A stretch of DNA of 64,000 nucleotides, taken from NCBI GenBank assembly GCA_017654935.2, contig CM065703.1, positions 32,126,363-32,190,362 of the forward strand, given 5' to 3'. Position 1 is the first letter of the stretch. Each line of letters begins with the position of its first letter. Below, one piece after another: positions 54,600 to 64,000 of the stretch. Source of the DNA: Phymorhynchus buccinoides (taxonomy: Eukaryota; Mollusca; Gastropoda; Neogastropoda; Raphitomidae). The notes under the pieces were generated by a model. It ran no database searches, had not been told where the DNA came from, and saw only the letters and a list, made by a program, of their open reading frames with translations. A program made the translations under genes and the position numbers.

Positions 54600-55345
54600 G
54601 GAGGTCTTATAGTTTCCATCATTCTATTATATTTGCACAATTATCTACGTCCCAAGTCGTTATACATTGGACAATCATACAATACATGCAGTTCATCTTC
54701 TAATTTGCTACATGATGTACGATGTTTCGAAATATCTTTATATCGCTGGTTGACTTTTAGTTCATTCATTCCAAAACGAAACTGTACAAAAGCTTATCTA
54801 AGTTCACTAATAGTTAAATTAGATAACTAATTTTCTGGTTGTAATAAAGATTTGAAAGAACGATAAGTTTTAAAACGGTCACTGCTGTTGAGGTTGTCTG
54901 CCCAGTCGTGTTTAAAGCAATCAATCATACGCTGTTTAAGTAACACAACGAAAGCATTTACATCACCAACTCCACCATAGATCCAAACCTCTGAAAATCT
55001 GTACATATCTAGACATAATTTAATCGCGTCTGTCCAGTTCTTCAATTTATTTGTTTCAACATATGTGTTATTTGACATCCTATTGACACTCATGAGATAA
55101 GCTTGCTTTGGGATTCTAGACAATGGCATTTAACGAATTGCTCTAATTGAACTATCAATGTACAATGGATATATTTCAAGGGCACCACAAATAATCGTGT
55201 TTGGGGGCTTACACTAAGGAATAATTTACATGCAAATAGGTGAACTGATTCCACTGTCTTAAAGCGAAAACTACCCCACACTTCTAAGGCATATAACAAC
55301 ATGGGTTTGATTTGAGCATCAAAAAGCTAAACAAAATACAGTTCT
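54600..55345 (-). mobile_element. LINE fragment, RT C-terminal region, frameshifted
   Basis: Minus-strand frames read LYALEVWGSFRFKTVESVHL FACKLFLSVSPQT, then (after a frameshift near 55190) ALEIYPLYIDSSIRAI, then SRIPKQAYLMSVNRMSNNTY and FKHDWADNLNSSDRFKTYRS. Further 3' is FRFGMNELKVNQRYKDISKH and a Cys/His tail CSKLEDELHVLYDC. This is the thumb and zinc-binding end of a non-LTR RT. It is inactive: 5'-truncated, with a frameshift and stops. Confidence 0.65.
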
Positions 55346-55643
55346 GTCCATATTACCAAGGCTCCACATTGTATTCACAATTTGAACTACCCTCCCCTTA
55401 GCCCTGCCAGCAAAATAATTCTTCTAGAGCAGAAACAAATGATAACTTTGTCGAAAGCAAAAAACCTAGATCATAACTGTTCACAATTTATATTACCCTA
55501 CCATCATAAAACCATTTTTTCTGTTTTAGCTATATATCATCCTTTCCTGCAAATCATGATTTTTGTTTTACTTAAATTTACTTATAAACCAAAAAATTTT
55601 AATGTTTTTTTGATATTATTTAACTGATTTTGTAACCCCGCTG

Positions 55644-55647
<4 letters not shown>

Positions 55648-55692
<45 letters not shown>
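55648..55692. repeat. (GA)n microsatellite
   Basis: GA tract at the junction between LINE DNA and repeat R. Confidence 0.95.
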
Positions 55693-55695
<3 letters not shown>

Positions 55696-56035
55696 AGACT
55701 TCAGAAACTTTATTTTACAAGGATAAGAATTTAGGCTGGGCCTAGTCTTCCATTCTGTCCTTGGTTCTAAGCATGCAATACATAACTAATACTATAAATG
55801 AACATTGAGACACAGGAAAATCGCCAACAGAAACAACAACGATTAACAGTAATATAGCAACGACAAGGTAGGCAGAGCATCAGCATCAGCAATAAAAACA
55901 AACAGAATAGAAAAGTAGCCAACCGAATTAACAAACAAACAGATAGATAAATGGAAAACACCTCTTTCACTACAATGTACTTCTTCTACTACCATTACTA
56001 CTACTACATTTATTGAGAGAGAGAGTTTCAACATT
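55693..56035 (-). mobile_element. Dispersed repeat R, copy without PB2
   Basis: The inverse of 51895-52440 minus PB2: TTCTAAGCATGCAATACATA, ACATTGAGACACAGG and GACAAGGTAGGCAGAGCATC. It serves as the empty site for the PB2 insertion. Confidence 0.65.
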
Positions 56036-56369
56036 TCCATCTCAGTGTTGCTAAAACAATATATTCACTGTCTGTGGGTGCATCTGTCTGTCTGTGTGTC
56101 TGTCCGGCTGCAATGGAGCGGTGCAGATGTACTGCAGACGCTCCGACAGTGCGTGTTAGCGGAATGGAAATCTGTGCCTTATAATAGTAAAACTGCATAA
56201 TACTGATGCAAGTAAATTGGAATTTTTTTATGATTTTTAACCAACCCCACATAGACTGTTCCAGGTGGTCCGCTGGATCATTGATATTGCGCACACCTCA
56301 TAATCAACATGAGCAGGGAGAAATCCTGCTGCCTGGTATGATTAGGTTGATAGCTAGGTTTCCCAAGCC

Positions 56370-56550
56370 TACCCCTCCCCCCCCCCACCCTGTCCACCCC
56401 CCCCCACCCCCCACCCCAAACCCCCAAAACATATGGGTAGGCGCTGAGCTTACGGCGACGCACTCTCCGGGGGAGAGCAGCCCGAATTTCACAGAGATAA
56501 GTCTCTGTGACTGGAATATACCGAATACCAATACGAAAATACCAAACAGA
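56370..56550 (+). mobile_element. SINE-T 3' portion
   Basis: GACGCACTCTCCGGGGGAGA and AAGTCTCTGTGACTGGAATA followed by ATACCGAATACC match the end of 30968-31355. A C-rich stretch (56377-56412) replaces the head. Confidence 0.6.
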
Positions 56551-56814
56551 CCCTGGGTTCAATTCACTGCAAGAGGTTTTTTTTAAATTCTCCAGACCAC
56601 CTAGAATCTGAATGCTAGGTCTTTGAGGACAAGAAAGAAAGATCAACTGAGGTTCTGTGTGTTCAGTTCAGTTCAGTTCAGTAGTTTTATTTTGCGTCTT
56701 TTCACCTTTAATAATATTAGACGAATTTTTATTATTATCGATAAACAACAAAACAAAAGCATACCCTCCCACCCTCCCCTGTGTGTTCACGTACTTCATG
56801 AGCACAGGCGCACG

Positions 56815-56933
56815 TGCGTGCGTGTGCGTGCTGGCGAACACACACATAGACGCACACGTGCATGCACACACGCACACACACACGCGCACGCACGCACGCG
56901 CACGCGCGCACGCACGCGCACGCACGCACACGC

Positions 56934-57013
<80 letters not shown>
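56815..57013. repeat. (CA)n with (CACG)n
   Basis: Alternating CGCACG blocks lead into a pure CA tract at 56938-57013. Confidence 0.95.
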
Positions 57014-57015
<2 letters not shown>

Positions 57016-59270
57016 AGTGAAGTTGTCTACAAATATAAAACGCCAATTTGCTCATAGGCAAAATGTGTTGGCAACGAGTTTTGACATTAAACGAGCCTGC
57101 AATCAGGACTGCTGATGTAGCATGCTCAATTGCTGCTTAAACTTTAAAAGGCGGGAATTTCTGGGAGAACACAACTGTTTCTGGAGGAACTTTTATTTTC
57201 AGGACTTTCTTTTCAAGCCAACTTGACATGAGTTCCTTTTCATAAACAATAGATTTTTCAGAAGAAATGCTTGGTTTTAGTGTTTATCTAAGATTTATAG
57301 ATTGAACTAAGCAGCTCAATTTTATGTGCAATGAACAGCTGCTTTATCTTGTAGAAAAATTGTAACAATAGTTGAAAATGTATATTCGCCACAAAGAGAT
57401 TTACATGTGGGAGTTCCTCAAGGATCCACCATCGCTTCGTTTCTATTCAAAACCTTGATGTGAGACCTTTCAAAGAAGATGTCAAAGAATATTAAAGTAG
57501 TTCAATATTCTGATGACATTTTCATATGGTTGTATGTAAAGATGAAGAGTATCTCGAACAGAAAATTGAAGCATATTCAAAACTGTTATTAGTCTGAACT
57601 GGATAAGATAAGTTATTTTCATGATAGAGAATGGTCTCAGTTTATCTGTAGAAAAAAAAGTCATATGATGGCATTTAGCGCTGGAGACCCTCGAAGATTA
57701 CCAAGTTTCTTTATCGACAGAATTGAGTTACAATTTAAAGAAATAACAAAATTCTTAGCTATATATTTTACATCAAAGTCGACATGGAAAGTTCATCTTG
57801 AAAACAAAGGTGGAAAAAGCTTAAATATGCTTAAAATTATAAGCAAACATGATTAGGTTAAAGACAAACAGTTTTAGGACTCATCTTGCGACAGCGTTGG
57901 TTAGATCAAAGTTGACCTACGTCCGATAAGTTTATTTTTCTGCTCCTAAATATCTACTTAAAAAATTACAAAGTATTGAGTCTAAGTTTTCTACAAATAT
58001 AAAACGCCAATTTGCTCATAGGCAATTTACATACAATTAGCTTTGGGAGTTCCAGTTCATACTCCAACTATTGCTACTTATAGGGAGTTGGGTGTTCTTC
58101 CTCTAAACGAGTACCGAGAACTGTCTTCAGCTAAGTACATTATAAGAAGATCTCCAGTTTCTGAAAAAAGCAAGGAATAGAAAATCTTTGACAACAATAG
58201 TCACTTATACTTCAGATATTCAAAACAGATCAGGACTGAAAAGTAAAGATGTATCTAAACGTTCAATTACATCTCCTATTCCTCCATGGGAACTTAACAG
58301 AGCAGACTTTGACATTTCAAATGACGATTTAAAAAGAGTGATAATCCTCATCTACTGGCTCTCTCATTTTGTTCCCATATTCATTCAAGTTATCCTAACC
58401 ATTTAAAGGTGTATATACTGATGACTCTCTGATTGACAGTAATGTAGCGGGTGCTGGATTTGTAATTCTTGGACTAAGGAAAGAAACATCATTTCACAAA
58501 GGTGAAGGACATTCTATTTTCACGGCAGAGTTGGTAGCCATTCTTATGGCTCTGTGATATATTGTTAATCTTCCTACGATTATGTTTCAAATTATGTTTT
58601 GTGTTGACTCTAAATGTGTCTTAATTACAATAAACTCTATAAAGTTTAGAGACAGATCTGACTTACTAATCGAAATTCATCATCTTATTCATTTTCTTAT
58701 CCAACAGGGTTCTAGCGTAACCTTTACTTGGGTTCCATCACATTGTGGTATTTATGGAAATGAATGGGCAGACAGGGTAGCCAGAAGAGGTGCACGACAA
58801 ATAATTGGTTGTGAAAATATTAATATTCCTTTATATGTAAAGGAATGTTATAGTCTTTCAGAAAAATACATCAAAACTAGTGTGGGTTGTAATGTAAAAT
58901 CATACTCTTGCAACGTTTCTTCGTTAAATCATTTTCCGAGATAAATTTCTAGTTTTTGTTTTAGACTTAAATATAATTCTTTAAGATGTAAGCATGTTAA
59001 GACGGCAAGATGTATATGTGGGAAGAAACTTTCAACATTCCATATACTGTTTCATTGTCCCCTTATGAGGCAGTACGTACCCAATTTCCAATTACCTGAA
59101 AATCCTTCAATCGATGATTTTAAAATTCTCACTTCAAACAACTTATTTGTGTCTAATGTATCAAAATATTTACTTGGCTTAAACAAATGTTTATTCATTT
59201 CAAACATAGTCACACACAAAAACAATTCGAGCAACAAGCTTCGAAGCTTATACCATGCTCCTTAAATTTA
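57014..59270 (+). mobile_element. Degenerate I-group-like LINE with RT and RNase H remnants
   Basis: Order of parts: SFDIKRA (57085, RT motif A); GVPQGSTIASFLF (57409, motif B); YSDDIFIW (57509, motif C with Ser for the usual Ala); RIELQFKEITKFLAIYFTSK (57718) and the thumb; YTDDSLIDSNVAGAGFVI (58415, RNase H first Asp); FTAELVAIL (58527); FCVDSKCVLI (58600); VTFTWVPSHCGIYGNEWADR (58719); CICGKKLSTFHILFHCP (59011, zinc-like tail). Frames change several times and stops interrupt it, so it is a pseudogene copy. RNase H after RT places it near the I/R1-type LINEs rather than L2/CR1. Confidence 0.75.
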
Positions 59271-59279
59271 CATTGCACA

Positions 59280-59920
59280 ATTGATTGAATAGATGGAGAC
59301 TGCATTTAAACCAAGTAATGTAATAATGAACAAAATTAAAGGTATTATTAAGCATTCTTAATTAGAAACTTATCACAACTAAATACCAAAAAAAAGAATT
59401 TAAGAGTAGAACCTTAAGCCAAGGCGAGAGGTTACACAGTAATAACAGCTACAAAAACGCAAACGGAGTACATCACAGCAGCGTTCTTGGGGAAATAGTG
59501 CATTATGCAGTGATCAGTATCCTCACTAATGGCTCTGACACATTCTGCCTCACCTACAGTAAATCTCGATCAATAATACAAGTACCAACAGTGACACCGT
59601 CTGAAGTGGTTCTGTTTAGATACCATGTATACCACATTGGCTTTTAAAACAATCCTCAAAAGTTTCAGATGCCGTTTTAGATACATTAACTACCATTTAT
59701 GATCGAGTGATATTGTGTAGCTTGCAGGTCGAGCACTCACGCTTTGTACAAACAATATCACCCTCTGCATTGATAATGCATTGCTGATAAACCTGCAATG
59801 GCACGTGAAATGTTTATAGTTACGATCGCAATGTAAGATATGTATGTTTATAGCATCTAAATGTGTCACATTATAAAGCTGTATTAAACAATCTTCGTTC
59901 AAACACTTGTTTATCAACAA
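59280..59920. other. Unclassified DNA between two LINEs
   Basis: No motif recognised. It may include decayed endonuclease sequence of the LINE that follows, but no catalytic block is readable. Confidence 0.3.
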
Positions 59921-59949
59921 CCATGTCAACGACATACTGGATCTCTGCG

Positions 59950-61836
59950 ATACCAGGAGAGAACAGAAGAAGACGTAGACAATTGACCATGAGGCAGCTG
60001 AAGAACATAGAAAGGTGAATAAAGACATCAGGACAAAAATGAACGAAGCACGGGAGAACTGGATAACGGAACAGTGTGACACCATTGACAATGAGATGAA
60101 AAAGGGCAATAGCAAAGCAGCATACGACACCTTGAAGATGTTATCCACATCAAAACAACCAAGAACATCTCTGATAGAAGACAAAGATGGCTCCCTTCTC
60201 ACCGATGAAACAGCAGTACTAAAAAGGTGGACGGAGTACTGTAAAGAACGATACAATTATGAGATCAAATCAGACGCCAGCATACTGAAAGACACCACCA
60301 GTACAAACGATTCAGCAAGTGATGCACCGATTCTTCAAAAAGAAGTGGAAGAAGCCATTCGCTCACTGAAAGGAGGAAAGGCACCAGGAGTGGAGAACAT
60401 TCCTGGTGAGCTGCTTAAACACGGGGGTCCAGAAGTCATGAAAGCACTGACAACCATCTGCCAACGGATATGGGAAAGTAAACAAAGGCCAAAAGATTGG
60501 ACCCAATCCTTGATGATTCCGCTACCAGAAAAAGGAAATCTGAAGCAATGCCAAAACTACAGAACCATCAGCTTGATAGGTTACCCAAGCAAAGAATGCT
60601 AAGAATCATATTAAACAGACTAAAGGCCAAGACACAGGAAATATTGGCTGAAGAACAAGCAGGATTCTGTCCGAAGCGTAGCACTATTGAGCAGATTTTC
60701 AACATCAGACTACTCATTGAAAAACATCTTCCACAACTTCATTGACTTCAATAAAGCATTTGATCGGGTTTGGCACAAAGGCCTGTGGCAGGTGTTGGAA
60801 AACTTCAATTTTGACAACATCATCGAAGTGATCAAGGCACTCTACAACGACTCTAGTAGTGCACTTCTTCTGAACAATAGGGATTGATTTCTTTGAAACA
60901 ACAATAGGGGTGCGCCAAGGATGCCTTCTTCCCCCAATACTCTTCAACGTCTACCTGGAAAATATCATGCAGGAAACTTTGTCAGACTTTCACCACTCCA
61001 TCACCATCAACAGACAGCCGCTTTGCAATTTGTGCTTTGCTGACGACATTGACCTCACGGGAGGCAGCGAACCAGAGCTCCAGGAGTTAACTACCAAACT
61101 GGAGAAAGTTTCAAAAGACTATGGCATGGATATCAGCTCTGAAACCCCCCAAAATGCTGGTGAAGAGCTCTAAAACGGAAACAGCAACACATATCATGCT
61201 CCACAACCAAACACTAGAACAAATGGACAATTTCAAATACCTTGGCTCCACACTTACAACTGATGGCAGCTCCATCAAAGAACTCAGAACCAGATTAAGT
61301 CTTGCTGCCACTGCCATGGCAAAACTGAACAAGTTCTGGAAGAGCACCACCGTCAGCTTTCCAATAAAGATCAAACTATGCAAATCCCTTGTGGTCTCCA
61401 TCCTCCTGTACGGTTGCGAGAGCTGGACTCTGACGGCAGATTGCGAACGCAGACTAGAAGCGTTTCAACATAAGTGCTTCCGGAGACTTCTTCGCATCTT
61501 GTACACAGAGCACAAGACAAACGAGTATGTCAGGCAAAAAGTGAACACCCTCGCAGGCAGACAAGAGCCACTCCTAGCAGTTGTTAAGCGCCGCAAACTT
61601 GCCTGGTACGGTCATGTGACACGTCACAACACTCTGGCCAAAACGATTCTCCAGGGCACCATCCAAGGAAAACGCCGGCAAGGCAGACACAGAAAGTCCT
61701 GTACACCATCAAACGTTGGACCAACCGCAACACCAACACCCTCATACGCCTGGCTGAGGATCGTGATCAGTGGCGGAGGCTGACCACCCAATCCAGCATG
61801 GCACCCCGACGACCAAGCCGGTCAAGGGTGGAGTGA
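59950..61836 (+). mobile_element. Endonuclease-RT type LINE ORF2 remnant, frameshifted
   Basis: Pieces in order: MNKDIRTKMNEARENWITEQ with AIRSLKGGKAPGVENIPGEL (60015-60580, RT N-terminal); NYRTISLI (60559); RIILNRLKAKTQEILAEEQA GFCPKRSTIEQ (60602); FIDFNKAFDRVWHKGLWQVL (60738, motif A Asp); GVRQGCLLPPILFNVYLENI (60907, motif B); LCFADDIDLTGGSEPELQEL (61030, motif C); YLGSTLTTDGSSI (61240); LLYGCESWTLTADCERRLEA FQHKCFRRLLRIL (61404); LIRLAEDRDQWRRL then a stop (61834-61836). At least four frame changes make it inactive. The C-terminal style matches elements often annotated as endonuclease-reverse transcriptase in invertebrates; the exact clade is not decidable by eye. The upstream endonuclease domain is not readable. 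Confidence 0.8.
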
Positions 61837-62940
61837 GTGATGTCTTGAAGCACAGAGGGGATCTCAAAACAGATGCCTGTCTGATTGTTTAGCGAATTGT
61901 AAACGTGACGTTATGAAATAGATCATTTTAGTCACCACAAGTCCACAACTACATTAATGAATTGTTCCAGCTGCTCATGTGGAATTATATGTACAGTTAG
62001 TCATGTCTCCGTTTATCCGCTTTCTATTTCCATTTTCTTTTCTTAGTTTAGCCAACATGTTCCCTGGTTATTGCAACTTGCTGTACAATTATATTAATGA
62101 GAAGCGGGTGTCCTGGTGCTGGTTTTCTACTGTGTCTTACTTTTGCCCTTGAAATCTTATAATCTTACCTGCTTTACATTGTTGTTTTAGGTCAAGCTTT
62201 CTTATTGTTCTTTTTATCGCTGATTGTTATTACGTTGTTCTCGTTGATGTTATTTTTGTTGTTATTCGTTGTACTTTGTCTGGCAGCCAGTGCCATGCAA
62301 CTTTTGGTCTAAACGAGTACCATGTATATAGGCTTTGCGTGTTGTACCCTGATTCAAGCTGATGTTGCTGCTACTGTATGGAAACTGTTTGAATAAATTC
62401 TTGTTTAAATCAACTACATAGTGAACAACTATCTTCTCTTGACTCTCGACCACATCAGACTTTTGATCGCAAATTCCAGGCATGTCTACATTCTGCCATG
62501 AAAAGCCATTTTACTATTTATTATTACTTTCTAACAAATTGTATGAAGCCACCATTCTGTTTATTTTAATTTTATATAGAACTTTATTGGCCAGTGTTGT
62601 TGAGAACACTCAGAAAACGAATGTTTTCATCTTCAAGCTAAGGTCTATCTCAGCCAAGCTTGAAGAATAAAACGTAGAGAATAGAATGTAACAAGAAGTC
62701 CAATACACTTGCTAAAATTGTAATATTTGTTGAAAATGAAGAAGTATTAAGAGTTGGTGTGACATCCTGTAAGGTTTACCCACTGCGCCAAGCGTGACAG
62801 CATGAGTGTAATAAATCACAGGCTCGGTGAACGATAGAATGGAGAGAACGGGACAACAGATGAACCACTCTCTGTGATGGGTCATAAGTCACCCTAGTGT
62901 TTTACTTGCAAACAGAAAAAAACAGCATCTGTGGAAGAGA
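61837..62940. other. Unclassified AT-rich DNA
   Basis: Follows the LINE stop and may include its 3' UTR. AATAAA occurs near 62394. No coding block. Confidence 0.3.
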
Positions 62941-62943
62941 GCG

Positions 62944-63078
<135 letters not shown>

Positions 63079-63146
63079 TTGCACGTGGATGTAGGCCAAC
63101 AGACCGAGGAAAAGTCATGCACTGACAGAGCGACACTGCCAAGGGG

Positions 63147-63187
<41 letters not shown>

Positions 63188-63799
63188 CTGTTTTATCTTT
63201 TATCTCTAAATCTGTTTCTCTCTCTCCCTCTCGCTCCCCCCTCTCTCTCATACATACAAAAGAGACAGCAAACAAATGACTGGTGAAGAACGTGCCATTC
63301 ATGCCAAGATGAAGACGTGGATCCCTGCCTATCAACAGAAATTGAAAAATGGAATATTAGTCAGGACCTGATCTGTTCTATCTGATTATGGACGCTGTTC
63401 GGTTCTTTCTAGGAGGATAGTGATCTCTGACCCCTCCTGCTCTTCCCTCCCTACCTATCCTGTTTTGTGTCTGTTTTCATGAGCCTATAGGCTTACCTGA
63501 CCTCCTTGACATTAAGCGTGTCGTGTTGCTGTAGCCGCTAGTAATCATGTGTATGATATTACCACGGGATAAGGATAACATTGAACATTTAGTGACCATG
63601 CTAACCTTGGCACAAGATATCCAGTGTGTTTCACGGTATTTTCTGTATTTGAACTGTATTGTTTCCGTGATTTGGATTCCATGTCGCGATGCACCTTTCT
63701 GATTCTCTATTGAAAATGTTTTAAATATTTGTAAATTATTTAACAAATGATTAAACTATTTGATAATTTAAATTATAAATGAGACTAACATTAACTTAT

Positions 63800-63875
63800 A
63801 CATTAAGACACTTTATATTTATTTATTATGAACATTTCTATAGTGCTTATTCATCAAAGCTCTAAGCGCTTTTTT
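63800..63875. repeat. LINE-tail-like AT-rich DNA at window end
   Basis: TTTATTATGAACATTTCTAT AGTGCTTATTC...CTCTAAGCGC resembles the GCGC-stem LINE tails seen elsewhere. 63372-63800 shows nothing recognisable. Confidence 0.35.
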
Positions 63876-64000
63876 TATATACAAATGTGACAGTGTGCCG
63901 TATTTCATAAGGCCTACCTGTCACGCAATACTATTTAGCATACGACAAGTGTGCCTAGGCCCTTTTTCCAAGTCGCGCGCGCCTCGCTATATGACATCAT

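Noticed and set aside
63276..63371. Short frame MTGEERAIHAKMKTWIPAYQ with a stop
   Set aside because: Composition looks protein-like, but no splice partner or known family could be assigned. It sits beside CT/CA microsatellites and is left as unproven.

Overview
The window is eukaryotic and reads as the genome of a marine mollusc, probably a gastropod. That placement is an inference from animal-type split genes, very long (CT/GA)n and (CA/GT)n microsatellites, TTAGGG-type interstitial repeats, and a dense load of short palindromic DNA transposons, SINEs and CR1/L2-like LINE tails. Only one confident host gene is present. No rRNA gene, bacterial gene or CRISPR array was seen.

The gene is HUS1, the DNA-damage checkpoint clamp subunit, on the + strand from 9873 to 27501. 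All eight coding exons can be placed. Every intron begins GT and ends AG, all phases agree, and the exons join into one 292-residue frame (293 if the first of two adjacent ATGs is used) that runs from MKFRAK to a C-terminus resembling vertebrate HUS1. The introns hold almost all the bulk (17.6 kb of gene for 0.88 kb of coding sequence) and are packed with transposon remnants.

Region 1-9800 holds long microsatellites and several MITE families: Harbinger-like, piggyBac-like and TA-target. It also has a palindrome carrying six CACGTG boxes, a 75-bp minisatellite, and a three-deep nest of MITEs at 7199-7755. Region 9873-27501 is HUS1 with its TE-filled introns. Region 27.5-36 kb starts with HUS1 3' flank and continues with a nested MITE cluster (28.4-30.0 kb), a tRNA-headed SINE, palindromes with telomere-like cores and AT-rich DNA. 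Region 36-50 kb carries several SINE families. One of these begins with the 5' end of U2 snRNA, and its two copies have target-site duplications. The same region has LINE fragments, a large inverted duplication, a 1.2-kb TA-target element inside a SINE, and a weak candidate first exon at 46645. Region 50-64 kb holds more palindromes and giant (GA)n tracts, then three decayed LINEs: a minus-strand C-terminal fragment at 54.6-55.3 kb, an RNase H-bearing copy at 57.0-59.3 kb, and a frameshifted endonuclease-RT type copy at 59.9-61.8 kb.

The most informative signals are nested insertions whose empty sites can be read off directly. They assign target-site duplications to families: TA for TcA, TcE and TcF; TTAA for PB1-PB4; TWA for HarbK; 6 bp for the CAGACCTG family; 8 bp for the telomere-repeat palindrome. 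The U2-headed SINE and the shared GGACGTTAAAC-type tail on unrelated SINE heads are the best candidates for something little described. Family names such as TcA, PB1 and SINE-S are local labels used only here.
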